The position numbers and the translations under genes were made by a program. From Candidatus Gastranaerophilales bacterium (GTDB lineage: Bacteria > Cyanobacteriota > Vampirovibrionia > Gastranaerophilales > Gastranaerophilaceae), in contig CALUPV010000009.1 in assembly GCA_944322745.1 (NCBI GenBank), forward strand, positions 1 through 64,000: 64,000 bases of DNA, written 5' to 3'. A model generated the notes under the pieces. The model saw only the letters and a program-made list of their open reading frames with translations, made no database searches and was not told where the DNA came from. Within the stretch, counting starts at the first letter, position 1, and each line of letters opens with the position of its first letter. Of this stretch, positions 54,893 to 63,517 are shown piece by piece.

Positions 54893-55342
54893 TTAACTCA
54901 TAATTGGAGCATTAATAATAAACGTAACAGGACCATTATTTAAAAGATTTATCTGCATATGGGCACCAAAAACTCCAGTTTTAACTGGAATTTCATGTTC
55001 TTTCACTTTTGAAATAAAATATTCATACATAAATTTAGCTTCATCAGGCTTCATTGCATTATCAAAACTTGGACGAGTTCCCTTTTTTATATCAGCACAT
55101 AAAGTAAACTGAGAAACTATAAGCATTTCACCGTTAATATCTTTTATGGAAAGATTCATCTTCTCATTTTCGTCAGGGAAACATCTTAATACACAAAGTT
55201 TGTTAGCAAGCCAATCGGCTTGTTCTTTTGTGTCATTTTTTTCTGCGCCAAACAGCACCAAATAACCCCTATCTATTGAACTGAATAATTCATTTCCAAT
55301 AGTAACGGAAGCATTATCAACTCTTTGAACTAGAAGTTTCAT
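54893..55342 (-). CDS. dtd: D-aminoacyl-tRNA deacylase
   Basis: A 149-residue Dtd that removes D-amino acids and glycine mischarged on tRNA. Motifs are SQFTLCADIKKGTRPSFDNAM and the C-terminal NNGPVTFIINAP (GP motif of the catalytic pocket). The length matches the family (about 145). Its start overlaps the ridA stop by one base, and it is probably in one operon with gyrA, ridA and the DUF2142 gene. Confidence 0.95.
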   Translation of the reverse strand: MKLLVQRVDNASVTIGNELFSSIDRGYLVLFGAEKNDTKEQADWLANKLCVLRCFPDENEKMNLSIKDINGEMLIVSQFTLCADIKKGTRPSFDNAMKPDEAKFMYEYFISKVKEHEIPVKTGVFGAHMQINLLNNGPVTFIINAPIMS

Positions 55343-55722
55343 TATTTAACCGCAATTACTTCTATTTCAGCTAAAGCACCTTTTGGCAATTCTTTTGCAG
55401 CAACGCAAGAACGAGCAGGCTTTGATACAAAAGCTTTTTCATATAAAGAATTAAATACCGCAAAATCTTTCATTTCTGCAATAAAACAAGTTGTTTTTAC
55501 AACATCTTCAAAACCATATCCTGCTGCTTCAAGTAATCCTTTTATATTCTTTAGTATCTGATTTGTTTGTTCTTCAATTGTTCCGCCAATAAATTCATTA
55601 GTTCCCGGATTAATTGCAATCTGTCCTGAACAATATAATGTATTTCCGCACTGATAAGCTTGTGAATAAGGTCCTATTGCTTTTGGCGCCTTATCTGTTG
55701 AGATAATTTTATTCATTATCAA
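55342..55722 (-). CDS. ridA: RidA family reactive intermediate deaminase
   Basis: A 126-residue RidA/YjgF/UK114 protein that hydrolyses reactive enamine/imine intermediates. The family start [30 protein letters not shown], the central [26 protein letters not shown], and the conserved arginine in [25 protein letters not shown] are present. The start codon is 55722 or 55716, both inside the end of gyrA. Linkage with dtd and gyrA implies co-transcription. Confidence 0.95.
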   Translation of the reverse strand: MIMNKIISTDKAPKAIGPYSQAYQCGNTLYCSGQIAINPGTNEFIGGTIEEQTNQILKNIKGLLEAAGYGFEDVVKTTCFIAEMKDFAVFNSLYEKAFVSKPARSCVAAKELPKGALAEIEVIAVK

Positions 55723-58252
55723 TATCTCCTAACTTATTTTGTATAGCTTGTTCTACATTTTCTTTCATTGTTTCTTCACTGTATGAATCCTTAGTATCAG
55801 TAACAACAATTTTATTTACAGCCATTACAGAATCGTTTTCCATTAAGTTTTGAATTCTAACACCTGTTGCAGGTCTGCCTTGACGGGAAACATCACTTGC
55901 CTTAATTCTTGAAACTATACCGTTTTGAGTAACAACCATAATTTCATCATCTTCTTCTACAACAGTTAAAGCAACCAATCTTGATGAAGCTGTTTTAAAT
56001 TTGGTAGCTATTAAACCAATACCGCCTCTGTTTTGAGGTCTGAATTCTGACATTTTTGAACGTTTACCAAAACCATCTGATGTTACAACCAATAAATCAG
56101 CATCAAAGTTTCTTGGTATAATATCACAACCGATAATAGTATCTGCCGTTCTCAATTTCATTGAATTTACACCTCTTGCACTTCTGCCTAGAGGTCTTAA
56201 ATCATCAATAGCAAACCTGATAGCCATACCACAGCTTGTAGCAATAAATACTTCATCAGAATTATTTGCTTGTTTTACCCAATTCAAGCTGTCACCTTCT
56301 TCAAGCCCTATAGCAATTATGCCGGTCTTTCTTATTGAAGCGAAGTTATCAAGACCAATTCTCTTTATATAACCTTTCTTTGTTAACATAATTAAATTTG
56401 AATTAGGATCAAAATTTGAAACAGGAACAACCGCTGTTATTTGTTCATCTTGTTCAAGCGGCAATACATTTATTATAGGAAGACCTTTTGCTTGTCTTGA
56501 TCCTTCCGGGAAATCATATACATTCAAGCTATAAACAGTACCTTTACTTGAGAAGAATAATACTTTATCATGCATCATTGCAGTAAAGAAATGACCTACA
56601 TCATCGTCTTCTTTCGTCTTGATTCCGCCTTTTCCTCTAGTTGCACGGTTCTGACGTTCAAATACATCTAAAGAAATACGTTTAATATATCCTTGACGAG
56701 TTATAAATACTGCCATAGGAATATTTGGAGTCAAATCCTCTATTGTCATTTCATCTGCTTCCGGAAGAATTTGAGTTTTTCTGTCATCTCCATATTTTTC
56801 TTTATCTTCATTTAGTTCTTGTTTTATCAAATTTAAAACTTTATTTCTGTCTGCAAGTAATTCTTCATATTCCTGAATTTTCTTTTTCAGTTCTTCATAT
56901 TCAGCCTTAATTTTATCTTGTTCCAAACCTGTTAAACGTCTTAATTGCATTTCCAAAATAGCATTAGCCTGATCGACATCAAGACCAAACTTCGACATAA
57001 GACCGATTCTTGCCTCGTCTGCTGTTTTAGATTTTTTAATTAACTCAATAACATCGTCCAAGCTCGCTAAAGCAATTAATAACCCTTCTAAAATATGGGC
57101 TCTCATTTTTGCTTTTTTCAAGAAGAATAAAGTTCTTCTTGTAATAATTTCTACTCTGTGTTCAATGAACTCATTAAGAACTTCCAACAAATTCATTAAT
57201 CTTGGCTGCTGACCGACTAAAGCCAACATATTAACACCAAATGTAGCTGTCAATTGAGTATATTTATAAAGGTTATTTCTAACAACTTCAGGTTTTGCAT
57301 CACGTTTAAGTTCTATAACAATTCTCATACCGTCACGGTCAGATTCATCACGTATATCAGATATACCATCAATTTTTTTGTCTCTAACCAGTTCAGCTAT
57401 TTTTGTTATTAAAGCTGCTTTATTTACCTGATACGGGATTTCAGTAACAACAATAGCAGTTCTTGATTGACGTCCGCCGCCTGCCGGAATTTCTTCAAAT
57501 GTTGATATAGCAGACATTTTTATAGAACCACGGCCTGTAGCATAAGCTTTTCTGATTTCAGAAACACCAATAATACTTGCCCCTGTAGGAAAATCTGGGC
57601 CTTTTACGTGGTGCATAAGTTCATCAATTGTCAAATTAGGATTATCAATCAAAGCAATAGTACCGTCAACTATTTCGCACAAATTATGTGGCGGAACATT
57701 CGTAGCCATACCTACCGCAATACCCGAAACACCATTTAACAATAACATAGGTAACCTAACAGGTAAAACAGAAGGTTCTTCAAGCGAACCGTCAAAGTTC
57801 GGAACAAAATCAACTGTTTCACAATCAATATCAGCAAGCATCGAAGTTGTAATTTTATGCATTCTGGCTTCCGTATACCTCATAGCAGCGGCACCGTCAC
57901 CATCGACACTACCAAAGTTACCATGCCCGTCTACGGTCAGATATCTTGTTGAAAAATCCTGAGCCATTCTAACTAAAGATTCATAAACAGCTGTGTCACC
58001 GTGGGGGTGATATTTACCTAAAACTTCACCAACGATTCTCGCACACTTTTTGAATGGTTTATCAGGTGTCATACCCAGTTCATTCATAGCGAATAGAATA
58101 CGTCTGTGAACAGGCTTCAAACCGTCTCTAACATCAGGAAGTGCCCTTCCTATTATTACAGACATAGCATAATCTATATAACATTGCTTCATTTGTTCAC
58201 GTATATTAACCGGAACAATTTTTCCATCTTCAAAAAAATTCTGTTGAGCCAA
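55709..58252 (-). CDS. gyrA: DNA gyrase subunit A
   Basis: An 847-residue gyrase A subunit. The N-terminal domain shows the quinolone-resistance region [19 protein letters not shown] and the catalytic tyrosine in [10 protein letters not shown] coiled coil and a C-terminal beta-pinwheel follow. In the first blade the GyrA box expected as QRRGGRG reads QNRATRG, while QNRGGIG occurs in a later blade. It pairs with the GyrB encoded at 10484. The 3' end overlaps ridA by 14 bases. It probably heads the gyrA-ridA-dtd-DUF2142 run. Confidence 0.97.
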   Translation of the reverse strand: MAQQNFFEDGKIVPVNIREQMKQCYIDYAMSVIIGRALPDVRDGLKPVHRRILFAMNELGMTPDKPFKKCARIVGEVLGKYHPHGDTAVYESLVRMAQDFSTRYLTVDGHGNFGSVDGDGAAAMRYTEARMHKITTSMLADIDCETVDFVPNFDGSLEEPSVLPVRLPMLLLNGVSGIAVGMATNVPPHNLCEIVDGTIALIDNPNLTIDELMHHVKGPDFPTGASIIGVSEIRKAYATGRGSIKMSAISTFEEIPAGGGRQSRTAIVVTEIPYQVNKAALITKIAELVRDKKIDGISDIRDESDRDGMRIVIELKRDAKPEVVRNNLYKYTQLTATFGVNMLALVGQQPRLMNLLEVLNEFIEHRVEIITRRTLFFLKKAKMRAHILEGLLIALASLDDVIELIKKSKTADEARIGLMSKFGLDVDQANAILEMQLRRLTGLEQDKIKAEYEELKKKIQEYEELLADRNKVLNLIKQELNEDKEKYGDDRKTQILPEADEMTIEDLTPNIPMAVFITRQGYIKRISLDVFERQNRATRGKGGIKTKEDDDVGHFFTAMMHDKVLFFSSKGTVYSLNVYDFPEGSRQAKGLPIINVLPLEQDEQITAVVPVSNFDPNSNLIMLTKKGYIKRIGLDNFASIRKTGIIAIGLEEGDSLNWVKQANNSDEVFIATSCGMAIRFAIDDLRPLGRSARGVNSMKLRTADTIIGCDIIPRNFDADLLVVTSDGFGKRSKMSEFRPQNRGGIGLIATKFKTASSRLVALTVVEEDDEIMVVTQNGIVSRIKASDVSRQGRPATGVRIQNLMENDSVMAVNKIVVTDTKDSYSEETMKENVEQAIQNKLGDIDNE

Positions 58253-58390
58253 AACTTATACCCCTTTATGACAATTTATTATTAAATTTCTCACTCTCTC
58301 AAAAGTTCATGATACTTATATTGTAACACAAACAAGCTTTTGAGCAAATTATTAACAATCTTAGTTCTTAATCTTTTTCAATATAAAATC

Positions 58391-59056
58391 TTAATCAAAG
58401 AGCAAACCGTATTTTCTTGCAATTTTTATTGATTCATCATTCATTGCAACAGGAATACCATTCATTTTCATATCACGCATATAAGCATATCTGTGTCTTC
58501 CATCTCCAAAAACAATTTCAGGATGTCTTCCATCATCATTAATATGAACAACAGGTGCATATATTTCCTTACCGGTTTTTAAATATTGTTCAAATCTATC
58601 AATTCGTTCTGGCTGAGATATTCTTCCTCTTCTCCCAACATATGCAAAACCATAGAAATCATATTTTTCATCAAAATTTATTCTGTCAATTTCAACTAAT
58701 TTATATCCTTTTGCTTTATCTTCAGGAGATAATACAACTCTTGATTTTACACTATCTGCAGAATCGAGTAATTCTGAAAATGATTTTCTGGTAAAATTTA
58801 TACCTCTATTAGCAAGCATTGTCTCAATTTCATCATCTGCAGCATAATTTTCACCTATAAATTTTATAGTAGAATTGGAATAGCTATAGTTATCTTCAGG
58901 AATTTCTGTAAAAGATGAGATTCCAGCTCTCGAATATGAATATCTATCAGATAGATCTAGAATATCGTCAACTTTATCCGGATTTTCTTTAGCTTTTACT
59001 ATGTATAAACTCTGAAAAGAAGGTTTAAGATTTCTGTTATAATTATTAATTTGCAT
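58391..59056 (-). CDS. Hypothetical protein with ParB/Srx-fold-like C-terminal motif, 221 aa
   Basis: A 221-residue protein without signal peptide. The C-terminal region EIVFGDGRHRYAYMRDMKMNGIPVAM matches the general ParB/sulfiredoxin-fold pattern (G-x-H-R-x-x-A followed by a helix and IPV). The N-terminal half is polar and not assigned; it begins MQINNYNRNLKPSFQSLYIVKAKEN, with an N-terminal segment like other unknown proteins in this genome. ParB-like folds bind DNA or nucleotides or act as nucleases; here only the motif supports it. It is transcribed alone, divergent from uppS. Confidence 0.7.
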   Translation of the reverse strand: MQINNYNRNLKPSFQSLYIVKAKENPDKVDDILDLSDRYSYSRAGISSFTEIPEDNYSYSNSTIKFIGENYAADDEIETMLANRGINFTRKSFSELLDSADSVKSRVVLSPEDKAKGYKLVEIDRINFDEKYDFYGFAYVGRRGRISQPERIDRFEQYLKTGKEIYAPVVHINDDGRHPEIVFGDGRHRYAYMRDMKMNGIPVAMNDESIKIARKYGLLFD

Positions 59057-59161
59057 ATTTTATTTCCTTTTAACTGCATAAAACACATCAATAATAAAAA
59101 TTGCCAATAATTGTTCTTTTATATTTTTTTATCTTATAATTCACTTGTAAGAGAAAATATA

Positions 59162-59914
59162 ATGAAAAAAACATTGGCAGAAAATAAAAATATAAAAAAT
59201 ATAAAAAATATAATAGAAGAAACAAACCTAAAACATATTGCCATCATTATGGATGGAAACAGACGTTGGGCAAAAAGCAGACTTTTACCCTCTGCAGCAG
59301 GTCATAAAATGGGTGTTGAAGCTTTAAGAACAACACTAAAAGCCTGTAAGAAATTTGGCATTAAATATCTTACCGTTTATGCATTCTCTACCGAGAATTG
59401 GAACAGAGCAAAGGAAGAAGTTGATTTTTTAATGTCTTTACTTGCAAAAACTATTGTTAAAGAAGTACCTGAATTTATTGAAAATGATATTAAACTTACT
59501 TTTATTGGCGACAGAAAATCACTTTCTAAAGAAATAAATGACGTACTTGAATACGGAGAAGATAAAACATCAAAATGCAATACATTAAATCTTCAAATTG
59601 CATTTAACTACGGTTCAAGAATGGAAATTACAAATGCAGTAAAAGAAATTTGCAAAAAAGTTCAAAATGGACAACTTAAAATTTCAGATATTAACGAAAA
59701 TACAATAGAAAGTGAACTCTATACCAAAAATCTTCCCGAGCCTGATTTATTAATCAGAACAGGTGGCGAAAAGAGAATAAGTAATTATTTACTATGGCAA
59801 GTTGCTTATTCAGAAATATATGTTACAGATAAATTCTGGCCTGAATTTGATGAAAACGAACTATCTGAAGCAATAATTGAATTTCAGTCAAGGAACAGGA
59901 GATTCGGGAAATAA
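59162..59914 (+). CDS. uppS: Undecaprenyl diphosphate synthase (isoprenyl transferase)
   Basis: A 250-residue cis-prenyltransferase that builds the C55 carrier for peptidoglycan and LPS sugars. Core motifs are HIAIIMDGNRRWAKS (catalytic Asp), GHKMGVEALR, TVYAFSTENWNRAKEE and the C-terminal PDLLIRTGGEKRISNYLLWQVAYSE. The start at ATG 59162 follows an AAGAGA site; an upstream ATG at 59111 would add a hydrophobic 17-residue tail not typical of the family. It lies three bases upstream of the XTP pyrophosphatase gene. Confidence 0.95.
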   Translation: MKKTLAENKNIKNIKNIIEETNLKHIAIIMDGNRRWAKSRLLPSAAGHKMGVEALRTTLKACKKFGIKYLTVYAFSTENWNRAKEEVDFLMSLLAKTIVKEVPEFIENDIKLTFIGDRKSLSKEINDVLEYGEDKTSKCNTLNLQIAFNYGSRMEITNAVKEICKKVQNGQLKISDINENTIESELYTKNLPEPDLLIRTGGEKRISNYLLWQVAYSEIYVTDKFWPEFDENELSEAIIEFQSRNRRFGK

Positions 59915-59917
59915 AAT

Positions 59918-60499
59918 ATGATTAAAATAACTCTGGCAACTTCAAATCCGCATAAATTAGAAGAAATCAATGCAATTAATAAAAATCAAAATATTATTTT
60001 TGATGTAGTTAAGGGGGATTTTAATCCTGTTGAAGACGGTAAAAATTTTGAAGAAAACGCTACTATAAAAGCAAAAGAAGCTGCAAAAATAATGAAAACA
60101 TATTGTTTGGCAGACGATTCTGGTCTTTGTGTTGATGCTTTAGAGGGACGTCCGGGTATACATTCTGCAAGATATGCTCAAACTCAAAAGGAAAAAATAG
60201 AAAAACTTTTAGCAGAAATGAGAAATGTACCATATGACTGGAGAAGTGCTCATTTTATTTCATCTATGGTTTTAGTTAATGCAGATGGAGAAATAATCCA
60301 CACACAAACAGGTAAAGTATTTGGCTATATAGATGATTCTCCCAAAGGCTCAAATGGTTTTGGCTATGATCCTATATTTTTTATTCCGTCAAAGAACCAA
60401 ACAATGGCAGAACTTCCTAATGAAGAGAAGAATCAAATTTCACATAGAGCTAACGCTCTAATACCCATGCTTGAATGGATTGAGGAAAATTTATTATAA
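59918..60499 (+). CDS. rdgB: XTP/dITP diphosphatase (RdgB/HAM1)
   Basis: A 193-residue nucleotide sanitizer that hydrolyses deaminated purine triphosphates. The N-terminus TLATSNPHKLEEI and the LADDSGLCVDALEGRPGIHSARYA motif are typical, with GYDPIFFIPSKNQTMAEL and the final SHRANAL. The length is normal (about 195). It is co-transcribed with uppS (three-base gap) and ends two bases before the convergent XRE gene ends. Confidence 0.95.
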   Translation: MIKITLATSNPHKLEEINAINKNQNIIFDVVKGDFNPVEDGKNFEENATIKAKEAAKIMKTYCLADDSGLCVDALEGRPGIHSARYAQTQKEKIEKLLAEMRNVPYDWRSAHFISSMVLVNADGEIIHTQTGKVFGYIDDSPKGSNGFGYDPIFFIPSKNQTMAELPNEEKNQISHRANALIPMLEWIEENLL

Positions 60500-60500
60500 A

Positions 60501-60782
60501 TTATTCATCAGTTAATAAAAAATTTTCAGGCAATTCTTTTTCTATCAACATAACAAAATCAGAAGGTTTCACACCTAATGCTTCTGCAACTTTCCATACA
60601 GAAATAAACATAGGACTATTGGATGCAGATTCCATTCTGCTAAGTAAAAATTTCTGAATTTCATATTCATCAGCAAGCATTCTTTGAGATTTTAATTTTT
60701 CTTTACGAAGTTTTTTTATAGTTGTAGAAATTGCCTGTATTAACAGTTTTTCTTTTATTAAATTTTTACCGTTTTGCTGCAT
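60501..60782 (-). CDS. XRE-family helix-turn-helix regulator, 93 aa
   Basis: A 93-residue protein with a Cro/C1-type HTH: IKKLRKEKLKSQRMLADEYEIQKFLLSRMESASNSPMFISVWKVAEALG. This resembles XRE regulators, though the first helix is followed by a SQRMLADEYEI segment in place of the usual TQEELA. A short C-terminal extension follows. It is probably a local regulator. It is convergent with rdgB and lies just downstream of the large 60829-62403 gene on the same strand (46-bp gap). Confidence 0.78.
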   Translation of the reverse strand: MQQNGKNLIKEKLLIQAISTTIKKLRKEKLKSQRMLADEYEIQKFLLSRMESASNSPMFISVWKVAEALGVKPSDFVMLIEKELPENFLLTDE

Positions 60783-60828
60783 TACTAAAATCCAAAAAAA
60801 CTTAATTCATTTTTCTATTATAACTATA

Positions 60829-62403
60829 TTATACTTTTTTACTTTCGGATTGTTCAAATTCTCTCAAACCAGGTGCTTTTGTACTACCGGTTCTTTTTGC
60901 TGTAATAGCGTACTGTATTTTGGGTATTGCAATACCTAAAGCAAAAGCAGAAATACCTATTGCTATAGCTCTAAATCCTGCAGACATAATAAAGCTTCTC
61001 TTTGACAATTTATCAAGAAGTTTTTTATCCACAACACCGTTATTTGTTTTATTCGCAAAATCAATTACTGCTTTTGCATAATCATCAATATTATCCCTAA
61101 ATTTAGTAATCTTTTTCATAGGAATAAATTTATATGGATTTGTTAAAGCTTCACCAAATTTAGTTTTGAATATCCTTTGCATAAATGAAGGTTCACTTAT
61201 TGCACCATTTTTTAATACATCCGCAACTTGCTGTCTTGTTAAAACAGCACCGACTCCTGCCTGTTTTGGCTGTAATTTAGAGAGTTCCGCAGCCTTCTTA
61301 ATTAATGTTTCATCAGTTAAATATTTACTCAACTCAGATAAAGGAATAACATCCGAGTCAAATGGCAGTTTTGACAATAATTCTATAGCTTTATCATCCA
61401 GCTTACCGATTATTTTCTCCGCAAATTCTTTTACTCCAATTGAACCGAATGTTCCATCAGCTTTTTTAATTTGTTCCAAGAACATATTATGAACTTGTTT
61501 TGCCGCAACCGTATCTATGGAAGTGCTCTTTGCACTGCCTGTTGCTTTTTGCAATAAAGAATATATTATAGGTGTACTGGCAATATAAAAGAATGATGAA
61601 GCTGTATCTCTAAATAAGTATTCTAACCCTTCATCTTTATTTCTTGCAGTAGTAACACGGCCAGCCAATATTCCAACATCACTGGATAATAATTTGCATA
61701 TCTTGTTACCTTCTAAATAATGAGCAACCGTAGTTATTGCATTAGGAGAAATTCCTTTAAAAGCAGGTTTTTCCTGCGACGAGAATTTTTTATTAAACTC
61801 ATCAAAAGATACAGAGGCGAATTGAGCGTATTTATCATCATTATTAACATTTTTTGATTGTGAATTATTTCCAATATGCATTAATTTTCTTGTAATAGCT
61901 TGATTAATTTTCGGAAGTGCAAAACCAACAAACCCTGTTGCCAATAAAGTTGATAATATAATCTTAGAGAATTTAAATACAGCAAGCTTTTTCTCTAATT
62001 TTTTCAAAGTATCTGTATCTTTAACTTTTTCTGATAAATCACCAACCAGATTGTTAAAAGGTGTTCTTAAGGCGTCTTTACCAACATCAAATTCAGTTGT
62101 AGGAAGTTTTAGTACATGTGTCCCTATTTTATCGCCGATGTTATTAAAAATATCAACACCTTTCATCCAGAATACAGCAGAGACTATATCATCAAAAGCT
62201 CTTTCACGAAGCTCAGCAGCACCGCTACGTTTATAAGCATTATAGCCACGTCCGCCTGTAACCGCCGTTTCTAACAGAATTGTAGACGCTAATGCATCTT
62301 GATCAGCAAGAGTCCTTACAATTTCTCTTGCGCCTTTATTACTCAATTGATATTTTTTGTTATTAGTGTTTTCTTGACTAACTGATATTCTGTTTATCTG
62401 CAT
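60829..62403 (-). CDS. Large unknown membrane protein with two related helix motifs, 524 aa
   Basis: Not recognised. A polar N-terminus (MQINRISVSQENTNNKKYQ) is followed by charged helices. A hydrophobic helix at about 146-163 ends in PKINQAIT (164-171), there is a middle hydrophobic segment at about 270-285, and a last helix at about 471-492 ends in PKIQYAIT (494-501). Repetition of the PKIxxAIT ending after two helices suggests an internal duplication. KPAFKGI at about 212-218 recalls an FKG-type motif in other unknown proteins of this lineage. It could be an inner-membrane or outer-surface protein. Length and codon use look like a real gene. Confidence 0.7.
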   Translation of the reverse strand: MQINRISVSQENTNNKKYQLSNKGAREIVRTLADQDALASTILLETAVTGGRGYNAYKRSGAAELRERAFDDIVSAVFWMKGVDIFNNIGDKIGTHVLKLPTTEFDVGKDALRTPFNNLVGDLSEKVKDTDTLKKLEKKLAVFKFSKIILSTLLATGFVGFALPKINQAITRKLMHIGNNSQSKNVNNDDKYAQFASVSFDEFNKKFSSQEKPAFKGISPNAITTVAHYLEGNKICKLLSSDVGILAGRVTTARNKDEGLEYLFRDTASSFFYIASTPIIYSLLQKATGSAKSTSIDTVAAKQVHNMFLEQIKKADGTFGSIGVKEFAEKIIGKLDDKAIELLSKLPFDSDVIPLSELSKYLTDETLIKKAAELSKLQPKQAGVGAVLTRQQVADVLKNGAISEPSFMQRIFKTKFGEALTNPYKFIPMKKITKFRDNIDDYAKAVIDFANKTNNGVVDKKLLDKLSKRSFIMSAGFRAIAIGISAFALGIAIPKIQYAITAKRTGSTKAPGLREFEQSESKKV

Positions 62404-62503
62404 TGATTATTACTTTATCCAACACACTTTTCCAAAAAGTTAAAAATAGTAATAAACTTTTTTTGCTACCTTTGCTTTAATATTTAATATTTTTAATATT
62501 TCA

Positions 62504-62575
62504 TTTACTTTATTTTTTTAGGCTATATAATAATCTTACTCACTAATCCTCTAAGCAGATTGTTAAACTAACAAT
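62504..62575 (+). promoter_or_regulatory. rpsT promoter and leader hairpin
   Basis: TTTACT (62504-62509), 16 bp and TATAAT (62526-62531) make a promoter. In the leader, ATTGTTA (62559-62565) and TAACAAT (62569-62575) pair around AAC. Such a leader hairpin close to rpsT may serve S20 autoregulation, but that is only a guess. Confidence 0.5.
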
Positions 62576-62601
62576 ACTGACATTAGAAAGGAAAATACAT
62601 T

Positions 62602-62874
62602 ATGGCAAATATTAAATCCGCTAAAAAAAGAATCTTAACTGCAGAAAGAAACTATGAAAGAAATGTTGCGTTCAAATCAGCAATTAAAACTGCCGTTAAA
62701 AAAGTTGTTGTTTTAGCACAAGCCAAAGAAAAAGACCAAGCAGCAATCAATACAGCATTATCAGTTGCATATAAATTATGCGACAAAGCTGTTTCTAAAG
62801 GTATTTTACATAAAAATACTGCTGCCAGAAAAAAATCAAGATTAACTAAGGCAGTTAATAAATTAATGGCTTAA
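62602..62874 (+). CDS. rpsT: 30S ribosomal protein S20
   Basis: A 90-residue basic S20 that binds 16S rRNA in the small subunit. The start MANIKSAKKRILTAERNYERN and the C-terminal GILHKNTAARKKSRLTKAVNKL are the standard ends of the family. A GAAAGGAAAA site precedes the ATG. It is monocistronic, with its own promoter and a terminator 24 bp after the stop. Confidence 0.97.
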   Translation: MANIKSAKKRILTAERNYERNVAFKSAIKTAVKKVVVLAQAKEKDQAAINTALSVAYKLCDKAVSKGILHKNTAARKKSRLTKAVNKLMA

Positions 62875-62898
62875 TTGATTTAGATTTTTAGGTTAAAA

Positions 62899-62930
62899 AA
62901 AGCTCCTTACCTTGAGGAGCTTTCTTTTTT
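62899..62930 (+). terminator. Terminator after rpsT
   Basis: AAAGCTCCT and AGGAGCTTT pair around a 7-base loop, followed by a T-rich run (TTTCTTTTTT). Confidence 0.9.
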
Positions 62931-62960
62931 ATTTTTTTATATTTTATACTTAATTTTCGA

Positions 62961-63203
62961 TTAACCAACTAAACCAGAATCATCATATTCTGAAGCTTTT
63001 ACCATAATAGCATGTTCTACAGGATTCTCTTTTTTAATAGAAGTGTCAAACGGAACCTCATCAAAACTGTATTCCTCTTTCACTTTTTTTAACTGATTTT
63101 CATCAACTAATCTTTTAGCAAGTTCTGCTATTTCATATACTAATTGATATCTGTTTTCAGTTGTCTCATTAAGATCCCATGCTATTTTTATAATTTGGTT
63201 CAT
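62961..63203 (-). CDS. rpoZ: Probable RNA polymerase omega subunit
   Basis: An 80-residue protein that fits RpoZ: TENRYQLVYEIAELAKRLVDEN corresponds to the conserved NRY/FxLVxxAAxRAR segment, and ENPVEHAIMVKASEY to the KPVxxAIxEI segment that wraps the beta' tail. The length suits omega (about 70-90). The ATG at 63203 has an excellent GGAGG site; the frame extends to 63263 without one. Omega stabilises the RNA polymerase core. The call rests on pattern match by eye, not a search. Confidence 0.68.
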   Translation of the reverse strand: MNQIIKIAWDLNETTENRYQLVYEIAELAKRLVDENQLKKVKEEYSFDEVPFDTSIKKENPVEHAIMVKASEYDDSGLVG

Positions 63204-63517
63204 AAATTCCTCCAGTGCAATTTCAGATATATTAATAATACTATGCTCATTTTTGAATATCAAGCAATGAATATTTTATAAAAAACAAAATATTAACTTT
63301 TGTAAACAGACGTAAAGTCATGTACCATCATGCTTTGCACGCTTTAGAATATAGTTCCGTATATATATTAAAAAATGTAAATTTAAATCTTATACCATGA
63401 AAACTCATGTGACATCATGCTTTCCATGCTTTTATTCACAATAACATTGATAAGGCTTATAGACCTATATCATGCCTAAAACCTATGATTATAAAGGTAG
63501 GTAAATTTATAGGTTTT
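63204..63517. other. Noncoding gap with CATG-rich sequence
   Basis: This 314-bp gap between the divergent probable rpoZ and the TPR gene has no recognised tRNA or riboswitch. Besides the direct repeats at 63318-63433 it has several extra CATG tetramers and a run of A/T-rich sequence near 63355-63390. Confidence 0.5.
63318..63433. repeat. Pair of 29-bp imperfect direct repeats, CATG-rich
   Basis: Copy 1 (63318-63346) and copy 2 (63405-63433) match at 24 of 29 positions; both contain CATCATGCTTT near the centre. Spacing is 87 bp. They lie between divergent genes, which suggests binding sites or remnants of a repeat element. Only two copies are in the window. Confidence 0.6.
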
